From Lysobacteraceae bacterium NML08-0793 (GTDB lineage Bacteria > Pseudomonadota > Gammaproteobacteria > Xanthomonadales > Xanthomonadaceae), in NCBI GenBank assembly GCA_002798275.1, contig NWQR01000001.1, positions 434,001-498,000 of the forward strand: a stretch of 64,000 bases of DNA. The letters are read 5' to 3'. The notes beneath the pieces are model-generated. The model was not told the DNA's origin. It ran no database searches and saw only the letters and a program-made list of their open reading frames with translations. A program made the translations under genes and the position numbers. Each line of letters starts with the position of its first letter. Positions within the stretch are counted from its first letter, which is position 1. Positions 47,063 to 55,379 of the stretch are shown here, one piece after another.

Positions 47063-48217
47063 TCAATATGCGTTGGGGTTGTCTTGCAGGCTTTGCGCCG
47101 TGACCTTGCCGCGCATCACGCGGTACACCCAGCTGGTGTAGCCGATGATGAGGGGCAGGAAAAAGCTGCCCACCAGCAGCATCACCCACAGGGTGAGGTG
47201 GCTGGAGGAGGCGTCCCACACCGTCAGCCCCAGTTGCGGTTGCAGCGATGAGGGCATCAGGAACGGGAACAGGGCAAAACCGGCGGTCAGCACGATGCCG
47301 ACGATGGCCGCGCTGCTGGCCAAAAACGCCTTCATGCCGCCGCCGCGCCACAGCAGCCACGCCGTCAGCAGGCTGCCTGCCACGCCGAGCACGGGGCCGG
47401 CCCACATCAGCGGCCATTGCCGGAAGTTGTGCAGCCAGCCGCCGGCCAGCAGCTCCACCGTTTTGGCCGCGGGGTTGCTGAGGGCATCGGGCTGCACCGC
47501 GCTGGTGACCACATGCCCGGGCAGCGCCGCCACCCACACCCCGCCCAGCGCAAACAGCGCCGCCGTGGCCAGCGCCAGCCAGCGGCCGATGCGCGCCGCG
47601 CGCGCAGGCACGGCGCCTTCGGTGCGCCAGGTGAGCAAAGCGGCGCCATGCGCCAGCAACATGCCTACGCTGACCAGCCCGGCCAGCAGCGCAAACGGGC
47701 TGAACAGCTGCCACAGCTTGCCGGTGTAGAGCGGGCGCAGGCTGCCCGCATCCACCCCGAAGGGCAGCCCCAGCAGCAGGTTGCCCATGGCCACGCCGAA
47801 CACCAGCGCGGCGATCAGGCCGGAGGCGCACAGCGTGGCGTCCCAGCGGGCGCGCCAGCGGGCATCGGGCAGTTTGCTGCGGAACTTGAAACCCACCGGC
47901 CGCACGATCAGCGCCACCAGCAGCAGCATCATGGCCAAGTACAGGCCGGAAAACGAGGCCGCATACAGCAGCGGCCAGGCGGCAAAAATCGCCCCGCCGC
48001 CGGTAATCAGCCACACCTGATTGCCCTCCCACACGGGGCCGAGCAGGTTCAGCAGCACGCGGCGCTCCTCATCGGTTTTGGCCACGACGGGCAAGAGCGC
48101 GGCCACGCCCAGGTCAAAACCGTCCATCACGGCAAAGCCGATCAGCAACACGCCCAGCAGCGCCCACCAGATGATGCGCAGCGTGCCGTAGTCCAACGGA
48201 ATCCAGGTGGTATCCAT
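47063..48217 (-). CDS. cydB: Cytochrome bd ubiquinol oxidase subunit II
   Basis: 384 aa integral membrane subunit. The N-terminus IPLDYGTLRIIWWALLGVLL, then FAVMDGFDLGVAALLP and LLGPVWEGNQVWLITGGGAI, fits CydB. The start at 48217 is chosen because the in-frame extension above it is a Pro-rich reading of the cydA-cydB gap. It pairs with CydA to hold the quinol oxidase complex and lies 19 bp after cydA. Confidence 0.96.
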   Translation of the reverse strand: MDTTWIPLDYGTLRIIWWALLGVLLIGFAVMDGFDLGVAALLPVVAKTDEERRVLLNLLGPVWEGNQVWLITGGGAIFAAWPLLYAASFSGLYLAMMLLLVALIVRPVGFKFRSKLPDARWRARWDATLCASGLIAALVFGVAMGNLLLGLPFGVDAGSLRPLYTGKLWQLFSPFALLAGLVSVGMLLAHGAALLTWRTEGAVPARAARIGRWLALATAALFALGGVWVAALPGHVVTSAVQPDALSNPAAKTVELLAGGWLHNFRQWPLMWAGPVLGVAGSLLTAWLLWRGGGMKAFLASSAAIVGIVLTAGFALFPFLMPSSLQPQLGLTVWDASSSHLTLWVMLLVGSFFLPLIIGYTSWVYRVMRGKVTAQSLQDNPNAY

Positions 48218-48236
48218 GGTGCGTCTGTCTCCTGCC

Positions 48237-49796
48237 TCAAGCGGCGGCCACGCTGGCCGCGGGGGTGGCGGCATCCGGCTCGGCCGGGCCTTTGCGTATG
48301 GTTTTGATGAGCAGCTTGAAGCCGATCACCGCCAGCGTGGTGTAGAGCACGAAGAAGATCAGCAGGCTGATGAGCAAATCGCTCACCGACAAGCCCGACA
48401 CCGCGTAGAAGGTGGGCAGCACGCCCTCGATCACCCAGGGCTGGCGGCCAAACTCGGCCACGAACCAGCCGCACTCGATCGCCACCCAGGGCAGCACGGC
48501 GCTGGCCACGGCCAGCTTGAGAAAGCGCCGGCTCTTTTCCAGCCGGTGGGTGGAGGCCAGCCAAAACGCCGCGCCGAAGAACAGGATGAAGTAAAAGCCC
48601 AGCGCCGCCATGATGCGGAAGGTAACGAACAGCGGCAGCACCTGCGGCACGGTGTCGATGGCGGCGGCGCGGATCTGCTCGGGCGTGGCGTTTTGCACGT
48701 CGTCGCGGTAGCGCTTGAGCAGCAGGCCGTAGCCCAAATCGCGCTGCGTCTGGGCAAAGGCCTGGCGCGCGGCCGCGTCGCTGGCATCGGCGCGCACCCG
48801 CTCCAGCGCGGTATAGGCCAGCACGCCGTTTTGCACGCGCTGCTCGGCGCGCTCGATCAGCGGGTTGATGCCCGGCATCTCGGTGGAAATGGAGCGCGTG
48901 CCGATCAGCCCCATCAGCCAGGGAATGTGCACGGCAAACGTATTGCGGCGCTCGGCCTGGTTGGGCAGGGCCACCACGTTGAAGCTGGCGGGCGCGGGCT
49001 CGGTTTCCCACATCGCCTCCATCGCGGCCAGCTTCATCTGCTGGTGCTCGGTGCTCAGATACCCGCTTTCATCGCCCAGCACCACGGCCGACAGGGCCGC
49101 CGCCAGGCCAAAGCTGGAGGCCACCACCAGCGAGCGCTTGGCCAGCTCCAGGTGCCGCCCGCGCAGCAAATACCAGGCGCTGATGGCGGCCACGAACATG
49201 GCCCCGGCCACGTAGCCCGCGCTGACCGTGTGCACAAACTTGGCCTGCGCCACGGGGTTGAAGATGACGGTGAAAAAGTCCGTCATCTCCATGCGCATGG
49301 TGTCGGGGTTGAACACCGCGCCCACCGGGTTTTGCATCCAGCCATTGGCAATCAAAATCCACAGCGCCGAAAAATTGGTGCCGATGGCCATCAGCCAAGT
49401 CACCATCAGGTGCTTGACGCGACTCAAGCGCTCCCAGCCGAAGAAGAACAGGCCGATGAAGGTCGCCTCCATGAAGAAGGCCATCAGCCCCTCAATCGCC
49501 AGCGGCGCGCCGAAGATGTCGCCCACGTAATGGCTGTAGTACGACCAGTTCATGCCGAACTGAAACTCCATCACGATGCCCGTGGCCACGCCCAGCGCGA
49601 AGTTGATGCCGAACAGCGTGCCCCAAAACAGCGTCATGCGCCGCCAGATCTCGCGCCCGGTCATGACGTACACGCTTTCCATGACGGCGATCAGGATGGA
49701 CAGCCCCAGCGTCAGCGGCACAAAGATGAAGTGGTACATGGCCGTCAGCGCAAATTGCAGGCGCGAAAGCGTGACGACGTCGAAGTCAATGCTCAT
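48237..49796 (-). CDS. cydA: Cytochrome bd ubiquinol oxidase subunit I
   Basis: 519 aa, the length of the long-Q-loop (E. coli-like) type. It binds the b558, b595 and d haems and oxidises ubiquinol while reducing O2 with high affinity. His22 in LTAMYHFIFVPLTLGLS fits the high-spin haem ligand. GLMAFFMEATFIGLFFFGW is conserved, and ECGWFVAEFGRQPWVIEGVL precedes the late helices. GAGGGA lies just before the ATG. It is first in the cyd operon and divergent from the TonB receptor gene. No FNR-type site (TTGAT-N4-ATCAA) was seen upstream. Confidence 0.97.
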   Translation of the reverse strand: MSIDFDVVTLSRLQFALTAMYHFIFVPLTLGLSILIAVMESVYVMTGREIWRRMTLFWGTLFGINFALGVATGIVMEFQFGMNWSYYSHYVGDIFGAPLAIEGLMAFFMEATFIGLFFFGWERLSRVKHLMVTWLMAIGTNFSALWILIANGWMQNPVGAVFNPDTMRMEMTDFFTVIFNPVAQAKFVHTVSAGYVAGAMFVAAISAWYLLRGRHLELAKRSLVVASSFGLAAALSAVVLGDESGYLSTEHQQMKLAAMEAMWETEPAPASFNVVALPNQAERRNTFAVHIPWLMGLIGTRSISTEMPGINPLIERAEQRVQNGVLAYTALERVRADASDAAARQAFAQTQRDLGYGLLLKRYRDDVQNATPEQIRAAAIDTVPQVLPLFVTFRIMAALGFYFILFFGAAFWLASTHRLEKSRRFLKLAVASAVLPWVAIECGWFVAEFGRQPWVIEGVLPTFYAVSGLSVSDLLISLLIFFVLYTTLAVIGFKLLIKTIRKGPAEPDAATPAASVAAA

Positions 49797-50170
49797 GAAA
49801 ATCCCTCAAGATACAGAGGTACGATGCGGCGATTTGGCGCGTTCTGCACCCGCGCCCTGCAACACCCTTGACGCAGCCGGAAAACCGCCCGTTCTGCGCC
49901 ACGGCATTATCCTCCAAAAGCACCTGTCGATGGCCGTGCCCCCTGCGAAACCACTGCCCAATCCCGGCTGCAATCGCGCATCTTTGACTTCGGTTGCAGC
50001 GGGCTTTCCAGCCACGCTGATGCCGGACAGCAAGCCGCAAATGCAGATAAGAATGATTGCTATTTGTAAAAATCCCGTTTAAGCTGCGCGCCGTTTGCCT
50101 GCTGCGCGGACATCGGCTTTTACCGCCTGCGCCTGCGCCGTCCTGTTTCCCCCACTGCAATTGAACTGTC
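49797..50170. other. Divergent cydA/fiu intergenic region
   Basis: 374 bp without a gene between the two divergent starts. It holds the Fur-box candidate at 50046 near the receptor gene and must contain promoters for both directions. No convincing sigma-70 hexamer pair or repeat was found. Confidence 0.6.
50046..50064 (+). promoter_or_regulatory. Candidate Fur box upstream of fiu
   Basis: GATAAGAATGATTGCTATT matches 12 of 19 positions of the Fur consensus GATAATGATAATCATTATC, within an A/T-rich patch 107-125 bp before the receptor start. The position and the iron-related genes downstream support the assignment. Confidence 0.6.
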
Positions 50171-52372
50171 ATGTCCAAACACAAGAAAACCTTACCTTCG
50201 TTGCTTGCACCTGAACTTTTCCAAGCCAGTTTCAACAAGAAAGTGCTGGCCGGCATCGCCCTTGGCAGCGCCGCCAGCTTGAGTGCTGGCGCAGCACTTG
50301 CCGATGATGCCAATGCCGGTCGGAAAGACGATATCGACCGGGTGGAAGTCCAAGGCTCGCGCATCAGCGAAAACCCGAAAATCAGCACTCCGCCGGTGGA
50401 TACGCCGCGCACTATGACCCTCGTAACCGAGACTTTGATGCGCGAACGCGGCGCAACCTCATTGCAGGATGTGCTGCGCACCACGCCCGGGGTTACGCTC
50501 GGCGCCGGTGAAGGCGGCACGCCCAATGGCGACCGGCCTTTCGTGCGCGGCTACGAAGCCAGCACCGATATCTTTGTCGATGGCGTGCGCGACTATGCCC
50601 GTAGCTCGCATGAAATCTTCAATCTGGAAGCAGTCGAAGTCATCAAGGGCGCAAGCTCGGCCTTCACCGGCCGCGGCGGCACCGGCGGCAGCATCCATAT
50701 GCAAACCAAGCGCCCGCGCGCCGGCACCTTTGCCGAAGTTACCGGCAGCTACGGCACCGCAGGCCAGTGGCGTGCCACGCTGGACACCAATCTGCATGTG
50801 GCCGATGCCATCGCCATGCGCATCAATGCCATGCGCATGGGCGGCGGCGTGGCCGGACGCGATGCCGTCGATGTTGACCGCTTCGGCTTTGCGCCGTCGC
50901 TGACCTTCGGCCTTGGCCTGCCCACCCGGCTGACGCTCTCGCACATGCTGGTGCGCAACCATGACATGCCCGACCAAGGCATCCCGTTCAGCAATGCCGC
51001 ACGTCCAGAACGCACCACCCCACCCAAGGTGCGCCGCGAAAACTTCTATGGCCGCGCTTATACCGATTTCCGGGAAAACAACAACAAGGCCACCACGCTG
51101 ATGTTCGAGCATGACTTCAACGAAGCCGTGCATCTGCGTCATGTCAGCCGTGGCAGCACCACGCTGAACCACTATCTGCTTTCGCGCCCGACCTTCAGCA
51201 ATTGCGCGGCCAATGCCGGCGTTCCGTGCTCGGACGAGTCGGCCGATGTGCAATTCCAGCGCGCATCCCGTGCTTGGTGGCGTGAGAGCAAGTCGATGAT
51301 TCACCAAACCGACCTGCACGGGCATTTCGCCACCGGCCCGGTGCAGCACGATTACAGCGTGGGGCTTGAGGCTGGCCGCGAGCAAATCTTCACCCGCAGC
51401 GTTTCGGGCACCCCGCGTACCGATCTGGACTCGCTCTACGCGCCCAACCCGTACCGCAGCTACAACTACACGCTGACCTATGGCGAGCGCCAGGCTTCGG
51501 GTGAAATCAAAACCCGCGCCTTCTATCTCATCGACACGATGAAAATCGGCGAGCAGTTCATCGTTAATCTCGGTGCGCGCCGTGACCGCTTTGAAGTCAG
51601 CAATGCCAGCGCCAGCCGCAAGGACAGCTTCTGGAACTATCAGGCGGGCCTGGTGTACAAGCCGCTGGCCAACGCCAGCATTTACTTCAATTACTCCACC
51701 TCCTCCAACCCGGCCGGTGAAAATCTGGGTCAGGGCGGCGGTGCCGATGGCGTGGCCGGTGGCGCGCAAATCCGCGATGTCGCCCCGGAAAAGAGCCGCA
51801 GCATGGAGTTGGGCAGCAAATGGGACTTCAACGACGGCAAACTCTCGCTGGCCGCAGCAGTGTTTGAAACCAAAAAGACCGATGCACGCTCGACCGACCC
51901 CATTACCGGCGAAGTCACGCTCAATGGCAACAACCGCGTGCGCGGCGTGGAGCTGTCGGCCAACGGCGCGATTACCGAGCACTGGCATATCTGGGCGGGC
52001 TATACCTGGATGGACCCGGAAGTTACCCATTACCGCAGCGGCAACTCGGTATATGACGGCATGCAGATGAAGTTCATCGCCAAGCAAAGCGGCACGCTTT
52101 GGAGCACCTTCGAAGTGCTGCCCGGCTTCACCATTGGCGCGGGCGCCACCTATATGGGGCAACGCTTCGCCAACGATGCCAATACCCATGTGCTGCCGAG
52201 CTATTTGCGCTATGACGCGATGGCTCGCTATGAATTCAACAAGCATTTCTCGTTGCAGCTCAATGCCAGCAATCTGAGCAACAAACCGCTGTACGATGCT
52301 TCGCATGTCGGCATGTTTGCCACCATCGCACCGGGTCGCGCCTACAACCTCAGCGCCAGCTATCGGTTCTGA
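50171..52372 (+). CDS. fiu: TonB-dependent catecholate-type siderophore receptor
   Basis: 733 aa outer-membrane receptor. A signal peptide with a long basic/polar start ends near Ala44 (SAGAALA-DD). The plug domain has TSLQDVLRTTPGVTLG and VRGYEASTDIFVDGVRDYA. The 22-strand barrel ends in SASYRF with terminal Phe. The order receptor, then piuC-type hydroxylase gene, matches E. coli fiu-ybiX and P. aeruginosa piuA-piuC, so a catecholate or monomeric catechol ferric ligand is likely. The exact substrate cannot be read. A Fur-box candidate lies upstream and a terminator follows. Confidence 0.88.
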   Translation: MSKHKKTLPSLLAPELFQASFNKKVLAGIALGSAASLSAGAALADDANAGRKDDIDRVEVQGSRISENPKISTPPVDTPRTMTLVTETLMRERGATSLQDVLRTTPGVTLGAGEGGTPNGDRPFVRGYEASTDIFVDGVRDYARSSHEIFNLEAVEVIKGASSAFTGRGGTGGSIHMQTKRPRAGTFAEVTGSYGTAGQWRATLDTNLHVADAIAMRINAMRMGGGVAGRDAVDVDRFGFAPSLTFGLGLPTRLTLSHMLVRNHDMPDQGIPFSNAARPERTTPPKVRRENFYGRAYTDFRENNNKATTLMFEHDFNEAVHLRHVSRGSTTLNHYLLSRPTFSNCAANAGVPCSDESADVQFQRASRAWWRESKSMIHQTDLHGHFATGPVQHDYSVGLEAGREQIFTRSVSGTPRTDLDSLYAPNPYRSYNYTLTYGERQASGEIKTRAFYLIDTMKIGEQFIVNLGARRDRFEVSNASASRKDSFWNYQAGLVYKPLANASIYFNYSTSSNPAGENLGQGGGADGVAGGAQIRDVAPEKSRSMELGSKWDFNDGKLSLAAAVFETKKTDARSTDPITGEVTLNGNNRVRGVELSANGAITEHWHIWAGYTWMDPEVTHYRSGNSVYDGMQMKFIAKQSGTLWSTFEVLPGFTIGAGATYMGQRFANDANTHVLPSYLRYDAMARYEFNKHFSLQLNASNLSNKPLYDASHVGMFATIAPGRAYNLSASYRF

Positions 52373-52397
52373 GCGCCACTGCGACTGGGTACACTCG

Positions 52398-52434
52398 CCG
52401 ACAGCCCTGCACTGGGCTGTCGGTTTTGTTTTTT
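52398..52434 (+). terminator. Terminator after fiu
   Basis: Stem CCGACAGCCC (52398-52407) / GGGCTGTCGG (52414-52423), 6-nt loop, followed by TTTTGTTTTTT. It lies 25 bp after the receptor gene and only 18 bp before piuC, so it may attenuate transcription into piuC. Confidence 0.88.
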
Positions 52435-52451
52435 GATGAGGGCGCAACCCC

Positions 52452-53132
52452 ATGATGCTGGTCATTCCCGATTTGCTCGACCGTGCGACCACCGCACAGC
52501 TTCGCGCCGCGCTGGCCACTGCCCCCTGGCAGGATGGCCGCGCCACTGCCGGTTACATCGCCCGTGGGCAAAAGCGCAATCAGCAACTGGCGCCGGATAG
52601 CGCATTGGCGCAAACCCTCGGGCGGCAGATTCTCGATGCACTTTCGCAGCAGCCGCTGTTCATCTCCTTCGCGTTGCCCTTGAAAACCCTCTCGCCGATG
52701 TTCAACCGCTACCACGGTGGCGGCGAATACGGCTTGCATATCGACAATGCGCTGCGCATCGACCCGATCAGCGGCGAGCGTATCCGCACCGACATTTCCA
52801 CCACGGTGTTCTTGAACGACCCGGACGATTACGACGGCGGCGAGCTGATCATCCAAGACAGCTACGGCAGCCAGCAGGTGAAACTACCGGCCGGACATGC
52901 CGTGGTCTATCCCGGCAGCAGCCTGCACCAAGTTACTCCGGTTACCCGCGGCGAACGGCTGGCCTCGTTCTTCTGGAGCCAGAGCATGATTCAAGACGAC
53001 AGCCTGCGCAGCACCCTGTTTGAGCTTGACCAAAGCATCCAGCAGCTGGCACTGCGCGATGAAAACCTGGCCGAAGTCACCCGCCTCACCGGCGTCTATC
53101 ACAACCTGCTGCGGCGCTTTGGCGATGTCTGA
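52452..53132 (+). CDS. piuC: PKHD-type Fe(II)/2-oxoglutarate hydroxylase PiuC
   Basis: 226 aa, normal length for PiuC/YbiX. The iron triad is His96-x-Asp98 (GEYGLHIDNA) and His159 (SSLHQVTPV), with Arg169 (RGER) as the 2-oxoglutarate anchor. Homologs are Fe(II)/2OG oxygenases linked to Fiu/PiuA receptors; their substrate is unknown. The gene follows the receptor gene after a terminator, and its last 8 bp overlap the next gene. Confidence 0.94.
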   Translation: MMLVIPDLLDRATTAQLRAALATAPWQDGRATAGYIARGQKRNQQLAPDSALAQTLGRQILDALSQQPLFISFALPLKTLSPMFNRYHGGGEYGLHIDNALRIDPISGERIRTDISTTVFLNDPDDYDGGELIIQDSYGSQQVKLPAGHAVVYPGSSLHQVTPVTRGERLASFFWSQSMIQDDSLRSTLFELDQSIQQLALRDENLAEVTRLTGVYHNLLRRFGDV

Positions 53133-54222
53133 AGCCATCGAGCTCTCGCGCCTGACTTGTCTGGCCGATTACGAGGCCGCCGCCGCCCGCGTGCTGCCAG
53201 CCGACCGCTGGGCCTATCTGAATGCCGGCAGTGCCGATGGTCTTGTGGCGCGGCGCAACCGTGAAGCATTCGACAAGCTCACCCTGCTGCCACGGATGCT
53301 GCGCCAGATGCACCAGGCACATACCCGTATCGAACTCTTGGGGCGCCCCTATCCGCACCCCTTGCTGATTGCACCCAGCGCCCAGCACGCACTGGCGCAC
53401 CCGGAAGCCGAAACCGCCACCGCGCTGGCCGCCGCCGCGATGCAAACCCCGTACATCGTCAGCTGTCAGGCCAGCACCTTGATCGAGGACATCGCCGCGC
53501 GCGTGCCGCAGGGCGAGCGCTGGTTGCAGCTATATCTGCATTACCCGCGCGCGGCGCTGCTGGACTTGCTGCGCCGCGCCCAAAGCTGCGACTTTGCCGC
53601 GCTGGTCATCACCGTGGATGCGCCGCTGCAAGGGCTGCGCAACGAGGATGCACGCGCAGGCTTTGTGCCACCCGCGCATGCAGCGGCAGTCAATCTTGCC
53701 GCTTACCCGGCGCCTGCCGAAACCGCACTGGCTGCCGGCCAGTCGCTGCTGCAAAGCCCGCGTATGGCGCAACTGCCAAGCTGGGAAGATATCGCTTGGC
53801 TGGCCTCGCAAACCTCGTTGCCGATTTGGCTAAAGGGTCTTTTGAACCCGCTGGATGTGCCCCCGGCACTGGACGCAGGCGTGGCTGGTCTTATCGTCTC
53901 CAACCACGGTGGTCGCACACTCGATGCCGTACCGGCCAGCATCCAAGCCCTGCCCGCGGTTGTGCAGGCGGTTGCCGGGCGCGTGCCGGTACTGATGGAT
54001 GGCGGCATCCGTCGTGGCAGCGACATCCTGAAAGCCTTGGCACTGGGCGCCGATGCGGTGCTGATTGGCCGCCCGGCGCTGCATGGCCTTGCCGTCGGTG
54101 GCGCATCCGGCGTGGCGCATGTGCTGCATCTTTTGCTGCGCGAGCTGGAGCACAGCATGGTGCTATGCGGCGTGCGCAGCCCCGCTGAAGCGGCCACGGC
54201 GATTTTTGCATCCGGTCAATAA
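53125..54222 (+). CDS. FMN-dependent alpha-hydroxy-acid oxidase/dehydrogenase
   Basis: 365 aa TIM-barrel flavoprotein of the lactate oxidase/glycolate oxidase/LldD family. The catalytic base region SNHGGRTLD and the FMN-phosphate loop PVLMDGGIRRGSDILKALAL are present, as is WLQLYLH near the FMN. It oxidises a small 2-hydroxy acid to the 2-oxo acid; the acceptor (quinone, O2) and substrate cannot be told. Start ATG 53125 lies inside piuC (8-bp overlap), so the two are coupled; an in-frame extension upstream lies in piuC and is rejected. This coupling suggests a role in the same iron module. Confidence 0.86.
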   Translation: MSEAIELSRLTCLADYEAAAARVLPADRWAYLNAGSADGLVARRNREAFDKLTLLPRMLRQMHQAHTRIELLGRPYPHPLLIAPSAQHALAHPEAETATALAAAAMQTPYIVSCQASTLIEDIAARVPQGERWLQLYLHYPRAALLDLLRRAQSCDFAALVITVDAPLQGLRNEDARAGFVPPAHAAAVNLAAYPAPAETALAAGQSLLQSPRMAQLPSWEDIAWLASQTSLPIWLKGLLNPLDVPPALDAGVAGLIVSNHGGRTLDAVPASIQALPAVVQAVAGRVPVLMDGGIRRGSDILKALALGADAVLIGRPALHGLAVGGASGVAHVLHLLLRELEHSMVLCGVRSPAEAATAIFASGQ

Positions 54223-54276
54223 ACGCCCGCCAGCACGCTGCTAACATCGACGCACCACAATTCAGGAGGAATGCCT

Positions 54277-55368
54277 ATGAACATCATGAACATGGTTCGC
54301 AAGCAGCTTATCGAGATCATCGAGTGGACCGACGACTCGCGCGACACGCTTGCCTACCGCTGGCCGGACGATGACAAGGAAATCAAAAACGGCGCGCAAC
54401 TGATCGTGCGCGAATCCCAGGCCGTGCAGTTTGTGGCAGCCGGACAATTTGCCGACCTGTTTGGCCCCGGCAAACACACCCTCAGCACTGAAAACATCCC
54501 GGTGCTTTCCACCATCTACGGCTGGAAATACGGCTTTCAATCGCCGTTCAAATGCGATGTCTATTACGTCAACACCCGGCTGTTCACCGGCAACCGCTGG
54601 GGCACCTCCAACCCGGTGATGATGCGCGATGCCGATTTTGGCGTAGTGCGCCTGCGCGCCTTCGGCACCTACGATTTCCGCGTGGTGGATGTCGCCAAGT
54701 TCCTGAAGGAAGTCGCCGGTACCGACCAGAACTTCCGCCTAGACGAATTCAACGACACCATGCGTTCGCGCATTGTCAGCGTGTTCTCCGAAGCGCTCGC
54801 CAAAGCACAAGTTCCGGCACTCGACATTGCCCAGCGCTACAGCGAGCTGGGCGAGGCACTGCTGCCGATCATCAACCCGGCGATGATTGAAAAATACGGG
54901 CTCGAGATTTCCAGCTTCATTCTGGAAAACGTCTCGCTGCCGCCGGAAGTGGAAAAAGCCATCGACGCACGCTCCAGCATGGGCGCCATCGGCAACCTCA
55001 ACGAATACGTCAAATACCAGATGGGCGCGACCATGGGTCAGGGCGGCGAAGGTGCTGCTGCCGCTGCGGTACCCGCCCAGATGGCCGTGGGCTTCGGGCT
55101 TGCCCAAGAAATGATGAAAGGCATGCAGTCGCAAACTACGCAAGCCGCGCCCCCGCCGCTGCCGCCGAGCGCTGCTGCCACGCCCGCAACACCTGCCGCG
55201 CCGGTGGCCGGCATCGACGTGCTGACCCCGGAACAAGTCGCGCAGACCCTAGGGGTGGCCGTTGAAGATGTCATGTCAGCCATCGAGGCCGGCGATCTCA
55301 AGGCACGCAAGCTGGGCAGCGCTTGGCGCATTTCCCGCAGCGCACTGGATGCTTTCCTCAACGGCTGA
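54277..55368 (+). CDS. SPFH-domain protein (YdjI-like) with C-terminal HTH
   Basis: 363 aa. An SPFH/band-7 domain covers about residues 10-250 (REISQAVQF-like start, RLRAFGTYDFRVVDVAKFLKE, GLEISSFILENVSLPPEVEK). It resembles the stomatin/virion-core-type family of B. subtilis YdjI. An Ala/Pro/Gly-rich linker (about 255-310) leads to an excisionase/MerR-like HTH (from residue 313: LTPEQVAQTLGVAVEDVM, then WRISRSALDAFL). No membrane segment is seen. AGGAGG at 54264-54269 fits the ATG at 54277 better than the one at 54271. It pairs with the zinc-ribbon gene 11 bp downstream. Function is unknown; a membrane-stress scaffold is a guess. Confidence 0.82.
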   Translation: MNIMNMVRKQLIEIIEWTDDSRDTLAYRWPDDDKEIKNGAQLIVRESQAVQFVAAGQFADLFGPGKHTLSTENIPVLSTIYGWKYGFQSPFKCDVYYVNTRLFTGNRWGTSNPVMMRDADFGVVRLRAFGTYDFRVVDVAKFLKEVAGTDQNFRLDEFNDTMRSRIVSVFSEALAKAQVPALDIAQRYSELGEALLPIINPAMIEKYGLEISSFILENVSLPPEVEKAIDARSSMGAIGNLNEYVKYQMGATMGQGGEGAAAAAVPAQMAVGFGLAQEMMKGMQSQTTQAAPPPLPPSAAATPATPAAPVAGIDVLTPEQVAQTLGVAVEDVMSAIEAGDLKARKLGSAWRISRSALDAFLNG

Positions 55369-55379
55369 AACAGCAATGG

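Noticed and set aside
49797-50170. FNR or ArcA-type site for cydA
   Set aside because: No TTGAT-N4-ATCAA or close variant seen; half sites such as TTGAC at about 49868 lack the second arm.
42929-50170. Insertion sequence or integrase marking the cyd block
   Set aside because: No transposase frame, terminal inverted repeats or tRNA attachment site found at either edge; transfer is argued only from composition and order.
50459-52546. Long open frame of 695 codons antisense to the siderophore receptor
   Set aside because: It lies wholly opposite a gene with full family signatures, has no recognisable domain and reflects codon bias of the opposite strand.
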